Shown one piece after another: positions 8,556 to 17,488 of a stretch of DNA of 64,000 nucleotides. Within the stretch, counting starts at the first letter, position 1. Each line of letters opens with the position of its first letter. The stretch spans positions 62,001 through 126,000 of the forward strand of contig NZ_LMKA01000068.1 of assembly GCF_001421435.1 (NCBI RefSeq), read 5' to 3'. Below the pieces are notes generated by a model. It was not told the DNA's origin. It made no database searches and worked only from the letters and a program-made list of their open reading frames with translations. Position numbers and translations under genes: made by a program. The DNA is from Chryseobacterium sp. Leaf201 (lineage in GTDB: Bacteria; Bacteroidota; Bacteroidia; Flavobacteriales; Weeksellaceae).

Positions 8556-9431
8556 ATGCTTTCCATCATCATTTCCTCATATCAGCCCCATTATTACGAT
8601 CAGCTTGTTAAAAATATTAATGAGACCATCGGTAATGATTTCATGTATGAAATTATACAGATCCAAAATCCCAATATAATGGGTATTACCAAGGCTTATA
8701 ATGAGGGTGCCCGGAAAGCGGTGTATGATTATCTCCTGTTCTTACATGAAGATGTCCTGTTTAAGACCCAGGGCTGGGGAGTGAAGCTTATCAGTCATCT
8801 GGATCAACCTGATACCGGTGCGGTAGGAATTGCAGGATCTTCATATGTTCCGTCTGCTCCCTGCGGATGGTACATTAATAATTCTTCATACAATCATATT
8901 TACTGCATTCAGAACAGCAAAAAAAATACTCCTTCTCTGATTTCTACCTTTCAAAGCGGAGAAACAGAAAAAAGGGCTTTTGCATTGGATGGTGTCTTTA
9001 TTGCCACCGGAAAGAAAAACTTCAGGGAAATCCTATTCAATGAAAATCTTACCGGATTTCATGGATATGATCTTGATTTCAGCCTGAGAATGGCAAAGAA
9101 ATTTAAAAACTTTGTGATTGGTGATATCCTGATTGAACATTTTTCAGAAGGGAACCCTGATCAGAAATGGTTTGATAATATAACAGAAGTAAGAAAAAAT
9201 ATACTCCCGGATTTTAACCAGACGACTGACATGAATGTTGAAAAAAAAGCTTTTTTAGAGTTCATGAAAAAGTACTTTTCTTATCATCTCATCAGTACGA
9301 GGACGATTAGAGAGACTTTGCGGTTTTTCCCGAAAAGATTAAATTTCAGGGATAAAACAGAGATTCTTAAAAGTTATTTTTATTATATAAGGTATTCCAA
9401 ATCATACAATAAAAAATTCACGAATGAATAA
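8556..9431 (+). CDS. Glycosyltransferase, GT2-like (StrF-type domain)
   Basis: A 291-residue GT-A type protein. It opens with LSIIISSYQPHYYDQLVKNI, has ITKAYNEGARKAVYDYLLFL and HEDV as the donor-metal region near 65, and LDGVFIATGKKNF followed by HGYDLDFSLRM. This arrangement matches the StrF-like GT2 subgroup found in polysaccharide clusters. It starts 6 bp after the SDR gene and overlaps the following GT2 gene by 8 bp. Donor and acceptor are unknown. From here on the DNA is noticeably richer in G+C than the preceding five genes. Confidence 0.82.
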   Translation: MLSIIISSYQPHYYDQLVKNINETIGNDFMYEIIQIQNPNIMGITKAYNEGARKAVYDYLLFLHEDVLFKTQGWGVKLISHLDQPDTGAVGIAGSSYVPSAPCGWYINNSSYNHIYCIQNSKKNTPSLISTFQSGETEKRAFALDGVFIATGKKNFREILFNENLTGFHGYDLDFSLRMAKKFKNFVIGDILIEHFSEGNPDQKWFDNITEVRKNILPDFNQTTDMNVEKKAFLEFMKKYFSYHLISTRTIRETLRFFPKRLNFRDKTEILKSYFYYIRYSKSYNKKFTNE

Positions 9432-10326
9432 GCTGGCCATCATTGTCCCCTATTATAAAATTACCTTCTTCAAAGAAACACTGCAGTCACTGGAAAACCA
9501 GACTGACAGGAAGTTTTCTTTATACATCGGCAATGATGCAAGCCCTGATGACCCTGAAAACCTCATCGGAGAAATTCTGCAGGACACCCCTTTTCAATAT
9601 TTTAATTATCCTGATAACCTGGGAGGTAAAAACCTTGCCCTGCAGTGGGAAAGAATTCTGGAGAACGTTAACGAAGAATGGTTTCACATTCTGGGTGACG
9701 ATGACGTGATCAGCAAAAACTTTGTGGAACAGTTCTACAAACACATTGAAGATATTGGAAAAAATGGCTGCAATGTTGTTAAATATGCCCTTTCACGGAT
9801 TGATGATGCAGGAAATATGATAGATGAAGGCCCTGAGTTTACAAAGCTGACTGATCCCATTGATAATTTTATGGGAAAATTTACGGAAGGAAAACTGAAC
9901 AGCCTCAGCGAACACATTTTCCGGAAAACTAAGTTTGACCGGTATGGGTTTAAAAAGTTTCCTCTCGCATGGGCTACCGATGACCTGGCGATCCTGGAAT
10001 TCAGTGAAGGGAAAGCTATTTATTATATTGATGAAGCAAAAGTGCTGGTAAGGGTAAGCGGGGAAAGCATCAGCGGGCAGCAGGAAAATATGCCCGAGAA
10101 GCTCTTTGCCATTTATCTTTTTGAGCAATATGTTATCCGGAAATTTTATACCCGGCTCCCAAAGCAGTACCTTCGGAAACTTATTAACCAGCAGATCAGC
10201 TACGCTTATAAAAACAAACAGAAATTAAAGATCAACCTGGCCAGATTGTATTTATATCTCAAGGATTATAAAAAGCTTCTGGAACTTCCTAAAACCTATT
10301 ATTATTTAGCTGAAAAAAAGAAATGA
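9424..10326 (+). CDS. GT2 family glycosyltransferase
   Basis: A 300-residue GT-A glycosyltransferase with the opening motif LAIIVPYYKITFFKETLQSL, IGNDASPDDP in the nucleotide-binding strand and HILGDDDVISKNF as the DxD-type motif near residue 95. DDLAILEFSEGKAI follows near the catalytic base region. The C-terminal 70 residues are basic, probably for membrane contact. The start overlaps the previous gene by 8 bp and its stop overlaps the next by 4 bp, so it lies in the middle of a tightly coupled operon. The specific sugar is unknown. Confidence 0.87.
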   Translation: MNKLAIIVPYYKITFFKETLQSLENQTDRKFSLYIGNDASPDDPENLIGEILQDTPFQYFNYPDNLGGKNLALQWERILENVNEEWFHILGDDDVISKNFVEQFYKHIEDIGKNGCNVVKYALSRIDDAGNMIDEGPEFTKLTDPIDNFMGKFTEGKLNSLSEHIFRKTKFDRYGFKKFPLAWATDDLAILEFSEGKAIYYIDEAKVLVRVSGESISGQQENMPEKLFAIYLFEQYVIRKFYTRLPKQYLRKLINQQISYAYKNKQKLKINLARLYLYLKDYKKLLELPKTYYYLAEKKK

Positions 10327-11132
10327 CCATTCTCTCAAAAATAAAAGCTTACGGCCATTACCTGCGGTACCTGTATCTGCTGAAAACCAGTCCACTGCTG
10401 AAAAAGCATCTGCAGGATCCGCTGACCATTCCTGTAATTATCATTAATTACAACCAGCTGCATGATCTGAAACAGCTGATAGGTTTCCTGATCAGCCGGC
10501 GTTTTAAAAACATTGTCATTTTAGACAACCATTCGGATTACCCACCTCTTCTTGAATATTATAAAACAATTAAAGATTCTGTAACCGTGGAGCTGCTGCC
10601 TGAGAATTACGGCCATATGGTTTTTTTTGAACGGAAAGAACTTCAGCATAAATACGGGAAGGGCTTTTTTATCCTTACCGACGCCGATGTTATCCCCAAT
10701 CCGTCTTTACCGGAAGATTTTATGAATACCCTTCTGAAACTTATACATACCTATTTCAGAAATGTAACCAAAGTAGGTTTTGCCTTGGATCTTAAAACCA
10801 TTCCTGATTTTTATCCGATGAAAGAAAAAGTAATCGATTGGGAAAAACAGTTCTGGGCTGCCGAAGTGGAAAAAGACCTGTATAAAGCGAACCTGGATAC
10901 TACTTTTGCGTTGTATAAACCCGGATACCCAAAGCATTTCAATACACAGAACTTTCTTAAAGCATTACGGATTGCCGGTAATTTCACGGCCGTTCACGGA
11001 GGATGGTACATCAATCCTGAACAGTTTACGGAAGAAAACCTGCATTACATTAAATCCGTAGGGAAATCCAGCACATGGAAGCTTGATGAGCAGGGTAAAC
11101 ATGACAATAAAGGCCAGGCAAATTATAATTAA
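10323..11132 (+). CDS. Putative glycosyltransferase (GT-A fold)
   Basis: A 269-residue protein with a GT2-like core. IPVIIINYNQLHDLKQLI lies near residue 37, IVILDNHSDYPPLLEYY near 60 and FFILTDADVIPN near 118 with the DxD motif. The second half, including a FTAVHGGWYINPE segment, is less typical. It overlaps the upstream GT2 gene by ATGA. A 60-bp gap then precedes the second SDR copy. Glycosyl transfer is the likely role; the subgroup is not one I can name. Confidence 0.72.
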   Translation: MTILSKIKAYGHYLRYLYLLKTSPLLKKHLQDPLTIPVIIINYNQLHDLKQLIGFLISRRFKNIVILDNHSDYPPLLEYYKTIKDSVTVELLPENYGHMVFFERKELQHKYGKGFFILTDADVIPNPSLPEDFMNTLLKLIHTYFRNVTKVGFALDLKTIPDFYPMKEKVIDWEKQFWAAEVEKDLYKANLDTTFALYKPGYPKHFNTQNFLKALRIAGNFTAVHGGWYINPEQFTEENLHYIKSVGKSSTWKLDEQGKHDNKGQANYN

Positions 11133-11192
11133 CTTTATGCCCGTTTAAGTTCAGACAATGAAATCAGAGAAAACAATTTATAAAAGAAAAGG

Positions 11193-11861
11193 ATGATTAT
11201 AGGAAGCGGACTTATTGCAAAATCATTACAGCATCTGGATACTGAAAACACGGTATACTTTGCTTCCGGCGTTTCCAATTCCCTGGAAACAAGAAATTCA
11301 GAATTTGAAAGGGAATTATCGCTCCTTAGAACAGCTATCCAAAACAATAAAGGTTCCAGGCTGGTTTATTTTTCAACCCTGAGCGTTCATGACCAGTCTA
11401 AGCAAAACAGTCCGTATGTGCTTCATAAACTGCAGGCAGAAGACTTAATAAAAAATATTTCGGAAAATTACCTGATCCTGAGAATCGGGAATATTGTAGG
11501 CGCAGGAGGAAATCCTAACACTCTGTTTAACTTCCTGAAAAACAGAATCTCAGAAAAGACCCCTTTTATTCTGCATAAAAAAGCAAGAAGAATTCTTGTG
11601 GATATTGATGACATTTCCCGGTTTTTTGAATCGGAGTACAAACACCTGAACAACCGGACGGTTAATTTCTCTTATCCGTATTATTACAGCATGAATGAAA
11701 TTATAGAAGCCATGGAAGAACAGCTGGACACGGCAGCCATCTATCAGGAAAACGAAGAAGGCGATTTCTATCCGGTGGAGTTTGATGACTCCGTGACTCA
11801 GTATTACTCAGAAGTGAATGCTGCTGATTATTTAAAACTGCTGATTAAAAAATACCTGTAA
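11193..11861 (+). CDS. Atypical short-chain dehydrogenase/epimerase-like protein, copy 2
   Basis: A 222-residue paralogue of the protein at 7884-8549, alignable end to end with almost no gaps. It keeps GSGLIAKSL, YFSTLSVHDQSK, the YVLHK pair (Tyr75 and Lys79, same numbering as copy 1) and LRIGNIVGAGGNPNTLFNFL. The GSG in the nucleotide loop is closer to a normal Rossmann motif than the GRG of copy 1. Synonymous positions use more G and C than copy 1, so the two have diverged or one was acquired. It sits 15 bp before the rhamnosyltransferase-like gene. The substrate is unknown; oxidation, reduction or epimerisation of a nucleotide sugar is inferred. Confidence 0.75.
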   Translation: MIIGSGLIAKSLQHLDTENTVYFASGVSNSLETRNSEFERELSLLRTAIQNNKGSRLVYFSTLSVHDQSKQNSPYVLHKLQAEDLIKNISENYLILRIGNIVGAGGNPNTLFNFLKNRISEKTPFILHKKARRILVDIDDISRFFESEYKHLNNRTVNFSYPYYYSMNEIIEAMEEQLDTAAIYQENEEGDFYPVEFDDSVTQYYSEVNAADYLKLLIKKYL

Positions 11862-11876
11862 AAACATAAAATCAAG

Positions 11877-12680
11877 ATGAGCTTTACCCATATTATCACT
11901 ACCTCATTCAACGTTCCCTCTGTAAGCTGGAAACAGACCCGCGACGGCAAAAATACCCTCACCAACGAATGGTTTATGGACAGGATTGATATTTTCGACA
12001 AATACTGCCTGCCGTCATTTAAAAACCAGACCAATAAAAATTTCTGGTGGATCGTATTTTTTGATGTAAATACCCCGGAATTTTATAAAGAGCGGATTAA
12101 AGAAATTGAAAAAGAGTTCCCCAGGTTCAAACCTTACTTCGTAAATGACCTTGAAGAAAAAAAACTTAAATTTCCTGAAATTATCCCCGAATATACAGCA
12201 GGTTCATCCTATCTGATTACAACGGATGTAGATAATGACGATATGCTGCACAGGGAATATGTTGATACTATCCATCGTTTATTCCGTCCTATAAACAATC
12301 TTGTCATTGATCTTAGAAGAGGCCTGCAGCTTACCCGTACTTCAGGAAATGAAGCCTTCATTACAGAATATTATTCCGTGGCAAACCCTTTCGTAAGCCT
12401 GGTGGAAAGTGTGCAGGATTTTAAAACAGTCACCCATCATTTCCATCATCAGTACCGTGATTTTAAAGACATTGCTGTTTTTGATGAGAAACCGCTCTAC
12501 ATTCAATTCATCCATCAGAATAACCTTATGAATAAGACGTTTGACAATAAGAGGTTTTATAAAATTGATTTCAGTGACTACGGACTGAAGGACGAAGACC
12601 ACTTTACAATATCTTTTTATAAAACCCTGATCTACAATATCAAAAGATATACAAATTTTTTAACCTCAAAAAGATCATGA
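11877..12680 (+). CDS. Rhamnosyltransferase-like glycosyltransferase
   Basis: A 267-residue protein resembling the family described as putative rhamnosyltransferases. Features are FTHIITTSFNVPSVSWK at the start, FDKYCLPSFKNQTNKNFWWI near 42 and YLITTDVDNDDMLHREYV near 118 with the acidic metal-binding cluster. The family name rests on rhamnan synthesis genes; the sugar here is not proven, but dTDP-rhamnose would be available if rfbBCD accompany the rfbA at the left edge. The last four bases overlap the next GT2 start. Confidence 0.75.
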   Translation: MSFTHIITTSFNVPSVSWKQTRDGKNTLTNEWFMDRIDIFDKYCLPSFKNQTNKNFWWIVFFDVNTPEFYKERIKEIEKEFPRFKPYFVNDLEEKKLKFPEIIPEYTAGSSYLITTDVDNDDMLHREYVDTIHRLFRPINNLVIDLRRGLQLTRTSGNEAFITEYYSVANPFVSLVESVQDFKTVTHHFHHQYRDFKDIAVFDEKPLYIQFIHQNNLMNKTFDNKRFYKIDFSDYGLKDEDHFTISFYKTLIYNIKRYTNFLTSKRS

Positions 12681-13624
12681 ATATCTCCGTAATTATCCCG
12701 GTGTATAATGCCGCTGATTATATAGAAAAGGCAGTTCAATCTGTTTTGCAGTTTATGGAGGTAAAGGAATTACTGCTGATTGACGATGGCTCGAAGGACG
12801 GCTCTAGAGAAATCTGCAGAGAAATTACAGCAGTAGATCCACGGATAAAATTCATACAGCATCCGGACAAAAAGAACCATGGCGTTTCCGCTACAAGAAA
12901 CTTGGGGATTGATCTTGCTTCCCAGGAATTTATTGCCTTTCTGGATGCAGATGATTATTACCTTCCCAACCGGTTTGATGCAGAAAGGGAGTATTTCAAA
13001 GATCCTAAGATTGATGGAGTGTTCGGCGCTCTTGCTACAGAATTCATTACAGAAAAAGGCAAGGAAGAATATATGGAAAAATTTATGACGGACGGCCTTA
13101 CAACAGTATATGAGAAAGCAGAAGGGAAAGATGTATTTTTAGGATTATCTGAAGTAAATAAAAATTTTGGGACTTTTTTTTCCATGATTGCCCTCACGAT
13201 CAGAAAAAAAGTTCTTGATCAGAATAAGTTAAGGCTGAATGAAAAACTGAAAATTGGCGAGGATAAAGAGTTTATCATTAAACTGTCTTATTATGGATAT
13301 CTGAAATCGGGGTTTATAGACCAACCGGTTGCTATCCGTACAGGGCATGAGCATAATACGATCACAAAAATTAAAAACAACTCGCAAAACTTTTTCCATC
13401 ATCAGTATCTTCTCTATGAATCACTGTATTTCTGGGCGGTAAAACAAAAAGACATTCCGGAAATAACTAAAAACTTATTCAGGTACAAATACATGTTTTC
13501 GAAAATTGCCAGTAAAAGCGGTTTATCAAAATATACCAATTTCATAAAGTATGCGATTTTTAATCCCAGGCTTTTAAAAACAAGATACCGGTATTATGCA
13601 TTGAAAAACAATCCGAAAATATAA
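12677..13624 (+). CDS. GT2 family glycosyltransferase, paralogue 1 of 3
   Basis: A 315-residue GT2 enzyme: ISVIIPVYNAADYIEKAV at the N terminus, LLIDDGSKDGSREICREI for nucleotide binding and FLDADDYYLPNRFDAE as the DxD metal site near residue 95. GEDKEFIIKLSYYG marks the catalytic base region. It is closely similar to the proteins at 15592 and 16544, including the block around the DxD motif. It overlaps the preceding gene by ATGA. A 171-bp gap without a recognisable promoter box separates it from asnB. Confidence 0.9.
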   Translation: MNISVIIPVYNAADYIEKAVQSVLQFMEVKELLLIDDGSKDGSREICREITAVDPRIKFIQHPDKKNHGVSATRNLGIDLASQEFIAFLDADDYYLPNRFDAEREYFKDPKIDGVFGALATEFITEKGKEEYMEKFMTDGLTTVYEKAEGKDVFLGLSEVNKNFGTFFSMIALTIRKKVLDQNKLRLNEKLKIGEDKEFIIKLSYYGYLKSGFIDQPVAIRTGHEHNTITKIKNNSQNFFHHQYLLYESLYFWAVKQKDIPEITKNLFRYKYMFSKIASKSGLSKYTNFIKYAIFNPRLLKTRYRYYALKNNPKI

Positions 13625-13795
13625 ATAAACAACGTAAAATAATGGCTGTTGAATTGAAAAGACAGTCAAAAAAACATGCTGAACTTCCGCTTAGATCTCT
13701 AAATTTTATTTTATAAATTTATACGTCCCTAAATAACCAGATCAGGAAGAAATAAGCAAATACAACATACAGCCAGTGATGAAAAATAAAATATT

Positions 13796-15592
13796 ATGTG
13801 CGGAATAGCAGGAATTATAGCCGGTAACGCCCGGAATTACCAGGAAGCGTTGAAAAAAATGACCGATTCGCTGGCACACCGCGGTCCGGATGCTGCCCAT
13901 GCCGAATATTATGAAAACGCAGCGTTAGGCCACAGGAGGCTCTCCATTATCGACCTTTCCGAAAACGGCAAACAGCCGATGTTTTCCGGTACCCGCAATG
14001 AATGCATTGTTCTGAACGGTGAAATTTACGGATACCAATCCATAAAAGCAGATTATTCTGACTACCCTTATCAGGGAAGTTCGGATACGGAAGTGATTCT
14101 GGCCATGTACCAGAGAAAACAGGAGAAGCTTATTCATGACCTTCCGGGAATGTTTGCCTTTGCGATCTGGAATGATGAAAAGCAGGAACTGTTCTGTGCC
14201 AGGGACCGCTTTGGGGAAAAGCCGTTCTTCTATGCTATCGGCAGCAATAATGAATTTATTTTTGCGTCTGAAATAAAATCGATTCTTGCCTCAGGGCTGA
14301 TCCGCCCGAAAGTGAACCAGGAAGCACTTTCCCATTATCTGCAGTACGGATATGTAAGCACGTACCACAGCATCTATGAAAATATCCATACCCTTCCTCC
14401 CGCGCATCAGCTGATCTGGAAACACGGGAACTTTTCCGTATCCAGATATTACAGCCTGCCTCAGAAAGACCGGGTAGTCAGTCTATCTGATGCCAAAGAA
14501 GAATTTACTTACCTTCTTAAAAAAGCAGTCCAGAAGCAGATTGTCGCTGACGTAGAAGTAGGAAGCTTTCTGAGCGGCGGACTGGATTCTTCATCCATTG
14601 TGGCACTGGTAGCTGAATTTCTGCCGAACCAGACCACCATCAGCTTCGGGTATGATCATAAAGACAGCGAACTTAAATATGCCAAAGAAATAGCGGATAA
14701 GTACAAAACCAATCATATAGAAATTAATGAACAGAAAAAAGATCTGTCGGCCTCCCTGCTTCAGGTAACACCTTTTCTGGATGAGCCTTTTGCAGACCGC
14801 TCTTTCATTCCTCACTATGAGATCTGTAAAGCGGCCGGGGAAAACCTTACGGTTGTGCTTTCCGGTGATGCAGGCGATGAGCTCTTTGGCGGATATAATT
14901 TCTATCAGATTGAAAACCAGCTGAGAAACCATTTCAGCTATAAAAATATAATCGCTCAATTCGGGATGAAACTCTATCAGAAAATGAGAGAGACCTCATT
15001 CATCACCCAGAAAAATATCCAGCATAAAAACATCCTGGATTTCCATCAGAATTTTGTACGGAATACATTCAGCAAGGAGGAAAGAAGCAGATTGGGCATT
15101 TCTGAAAATTATCAGCAGCCTTACAGTTTTACGCCGGATCCGGATTCCCTGAATGATATCATGAGGATAGATCTGGAAAAATTTGTTCCTGGTAATATGA
15201 TGGTAAAATCTGACAGAATGGCCATGGCTAATTCGCTGGAAGTAAGGACTCCTTTTCTGGATGTCGATTTTGCAGAATTCTGTATTCAGCTTCCTGAACA
15301 GCTGAAACTGGATAACAGCCATGATAAAATCATTCTCCGTGAATCCATGCAGTCATACTGGACAGAAACCATCAGAAACCGCAATAAACAGGGCTTCGGA
15401 ATGAGTGTGGAAAGCTGGTTTGAAGAGGAAAACCTGATGAACTTATCCAACGATCTCCTTAAAGATAAAAACCAGAAAATCTTTAATTATATTGATTTTT
15501 CATCTGCACAGAAATTCCTCAATAAAGACCATAAACACTGGAACCTCCTGCAGCTGTCACTTTGGGCGCATAATAACCAAACTGTTTTATAA
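13796..15592 (+). CDS. asnB: Asparagine synthase-type glutamine amidotransferase (AsnB family)
   Basis: A 598-residue two-domain enzyme. The N-terminal glutaminase domain begins MCGIAGI with Cys2 as nucleophile, and HRGPDA, LSIIDLS and NGEIYGY are present. The synthetase domain carries the ATP-pyrophosphatase loop SGGLDSS near 260-266. Full-length members make asparagine from aspartate and glutamine, but homologues inside O-antigen loci amidate uronic-acid sugars. Its position between three paralogous GT2 genes and its 1-bp overlap (TAATG) with the next GT2 favour sugar amidation. The alternative is a housekeeping asparagine synthetase. Family certain; substrate inferred. Confidence 0.9.
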   Translation: MCGIAGIIAGNARNYQEALKKMTDSLAHRGPDAAHAEYYENAALGHRRLSIIDLSENGKQPMFSGTRNECIVLNGEIYGYQSIKADYSDYPYQGSSDTEVILAMYQRKQEKLIHDLPGMFAFAIWNDEKQELFCARDRFGEKPFFYAIGSNNEFIFASEIKSILASGLIRPKVNQEALSHYLQYGYVSTYHSIYENIHTLPPAHQLIWKHGNFSVSRYYSLPQKDRVVSLSDAKEEFTYLLKKAVQKQIVADVEVGSFLSGGLDSSSIVALVAEFLPNQTTISFGYDHKDSELKYAKEIADKYKTNHIEINEQKKDLSASLLQVTPFLDEPFADRSFIPHYEICKAAGENLTVVLSGDAGDELFGGYNFYQIENQLRNHFSYKNIIAQFGMKLYQKMRETSFITQKNIQHKNILDFHQNFVRNTFSKEERSRLGISENYQQPYSFTPDPDSLNDIMRIDLEKFVPGNMMVKSDRMAMANSLEVRTPFLDVDFAEFCIQLPEQLKLDNSHDKIILRESMQSYWTETIRNRNKQGFGMSVESWFEEENLMNLSNDLLKDKNQKIFNYIDFSSAQKFLNKDHKHWNLLQLSLWAHNNQTVL

Positions 15593-16539
15593 TGCTGGAA
15601 ATATCGGTTATCATTCCCGTCTATAATGCTGCGGAATTCCTTGAAAAAGCCGTACAGTCTGCCCTTCAGTTTGATGAGATAAGAGAAATCATTTTGGCTG
15701 AAGACGGATCAACAGATCAGTCACTGGAACTTTGTGAAAAACTGGCTTCCCAAAATCCGAAGATCAGGCTGTACCGCCATGCGGATAACGGCAATCACGG
15801 TGCAGGGGCTACGAGAAACTTAGGCATGGAAAAAGCTTCATCAGCATTTATTGCATTTCTGGATTCTGATGACCATTATTTGCCCAATCGGTTCGATACG
15901 GAAAAAGAACTGCTTAAAGATCCGGAAATTGACGGTATTTTTGGTGCCCTGGGCGTAGAATACCTGTCCGAAAAAGGAAAGCAGGAATACGAGGCCAAAT
16001 TTAACAGCTCGCTGCTTACTACTGTGCAGTATGCTGCAGAAGGGAAAGAAGTTTTCAGAGGGCTGCTGGGTCTGACACCGAAAACGTTCGGCACCTTTTT
16101 TCATCTGAATACCCTTACAGTCCGTAAATCTGCCGTTGTTCAACATAACCTCCGCTTCAATCCTGACCTCCGGGTACATCAGGATTCTGATTTTATCATT
16201 AAGCTCGCCTATTTCTGCCATCTGAAATCAGGAATTATTGACAAAGCCGTGGCCATAAGGGGCGTCCATGACAACAACAGGATTACAAAGATTATCCGGT
16301 ATTCAAAAAAATACAATGAACGCCAGTACCTGCTTTGGGATTCTCTGTATAAATGGTCTGAAAACTTATCTTTAAAGTCTGACGAAAAAGAAAAATTTTA
16401 TTTGGAAAGAAAAGCTTTCGAACTTTCCCAGAAACAGGGTTTAAAAAAACTGATAGGATTAGCTTCAGCAGTAATGACAAACCCTAAAATATTAAAAACA
16501 AAGTACCGGTTTACTTTTAGCCATACTAATCAATCTTAA
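15592..16539 (+). CDS. GT2 family glycosyltransferase, paralogue 2 of 3
   Basis: A 315-residue GT2 enzyme nearly collinear with those at 12677 and 16544. It has ISVIIPVYNAAEFLEKAV, LAEDGSTDQSLELCEKL and FLDSDDHYLPNRFDTE (DxD region). HQDSDFIIKLAYFCHLKSG marks the catalytic segment and AIRGVHDNNRITKI follows. Its start codon overlaps the asnB stop codon by one base, so translation is probably coupled. The strong similarity of the three copies suggests they add related sugars or repeat the same linkage. Confidence 0.9.
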   Translation: MLEISVIIPVYNAAEFLEKAVQSALQFDEIREIILAEDGSTDQSLELCEKLASQNPKIRLYRHADNGNHGAGATRNLGMEKASSAFIAFLDSDDHYLPNRFDTEKELLKDPEIDGIFGALGVEYLSEKGKQEYEAKFNSSLLTTVQYAAEGKEVFRGLLGLTPKTFGTFFHLNTLTVRKSAVVQHNLRFNPDLRVHQDSDFIIKLAYFCHLKSGIIDKAVAIRGVHDNNRITKIIRYSKKYNERQYLLWDSLYKWSENLSLKSDEKEKFYLERKAFELSQKQGLKKLIGLASAVMTNPKILKTKYRFTFSHTNQS

Positions 16540-16543
16540 AAAA

Positions 16544-17488
16544 ATGATGAACATTTCCGTAATAATTCCGGTCTATAATGCTGAAAAATTTGTTACCCAG
16601 GCTGTAGAATCTGCCTTACAGTTTGAGGAAGTAGGTGAAGTTATCCTGATTGAAGACCAGTCTCCGGATAATGCCCTGGAAGTCTGCCGGAACCTTGAAA
16701 TGAAGCATGAAAGGGTAAAGCTGTTCCAGCATCCTGACAAAGGGAATCACGGAGCGGGCCCGACCAGGAATTTAGGACTGGACAAAGCAACCGGTGATTT
16801 TATCGCATTTCTTGATGCCGATGATTACTACCTGCCCAACCGTTTTGATGCAGAAAAAGAACTGTTTAAAAATCCTGAAATAGAAGGCGTATACGGTGCG
16901 TTAGGCGTTCATTACTATTCTGACAAGGCGAAAGAGCAGTATTACCATATCTTTGGCGACCGTCTTACAACCGTTTACAAAAAGCATGACCCAAAAGATG
17001 TTTTTCCGGGGCAGCTTAACCTGAGAGGTAGCTTCGGGCTTTTCAGCATTGACTGCCTGACCGTCAGAAGGGAAGCGATGGTAAAAAAACTGAATCCTTT
17101 TTTCAAAACCCATCTCAGGCTGCACCAGGATACGGAATTTCTGTTCAGGCTGTCCTATTATCTTAACTTGTATCCTGGCATTCTTGATCAGGCTGTGGCA
17201 GTAAGAGGCGTGCACGAGAGCAACAGAATTACAGCCGTAGATTCAAAAAAAGTAAATCCGGCTTCCAGCAGGGTTCTGTTATGGAGAGAGGTAAATACCT
17301 GGGCACAGAGCGAAAAAACCATTCCCGAAGATATAAAACTGCATATTCTGAGAATGCTCCGCAGCTATGAAATTGCCCTGGCCACTCCGGTAAAGAAATG
17401 GCAGATGATTGTAAAATATATGGTTACCGATTATCCGAGTATCAGATCAGGACTTTATAATATTAATTTCAGGAAATATTTACTTTAA
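16544..17488 (+). CDS. GT2 family glycosyltransferase, paralogue 3 of 3
   Basis: A 314-residue GT2 enzyme beginning MMNISVIIPVYNAEKFV; the start may be the first or second ATG (16544 or 16547). LIEDQSPDNALEVCRNL, FLDADDYYLPNRFDAE and HQDTEFLFRLSYYLNLYPG align with its two paralogues. It begins 4 bp after the previous stop codon. Its last nine bases overlap the end of the - strand GT2 gene, so the two transcripts converge and overlap with no room for a terminator. Confidence 0.9.
   Translation: MMNISVIIPVYNAEKFVTQAVESALQFEEVGEVILIEDQSPDNALEVCRNLEMKHERVKLFQHPDKGNHGAGPTRNLGLDKATGDFIAFLDADDYYLPNRFDAEKELFKNPEIEGVYGALGVHYYSDKAKEQYYHIFGDRLTTVYKKHDPKDVFPGQLNLRGSFGLFSIDCLTVRREAMVKKLNPFFKTHLRLHQDTEFLFRLSYYLNLYPGILDQAVAVRGVHESNRITAVDSKKVNPASSRVLLWREVNTWAQSEKTIPEDIKLHILRMLRSYEIALATPVKKWQMIVKYMVTDYPSIRSGLYNINFRKYLL

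Noticed and set aside
13625-13795. Possible promoter or small gene between GT2 paralogue 1 and asnB
   Set aside because: No TAnnTTTG box, hairpin or credible short ORF was found in the 171-bp AT-rich gap.
14591-14959. Open frame of 122 codons opposite asnB
   Set aside because: It runs antisense to a well-conserved enzyme, has no recognisable motif and no promoter or terminator of its own. The same holds for the other long frames opposite mfd, dnaB, nadB and the glycosyltransferase genes.
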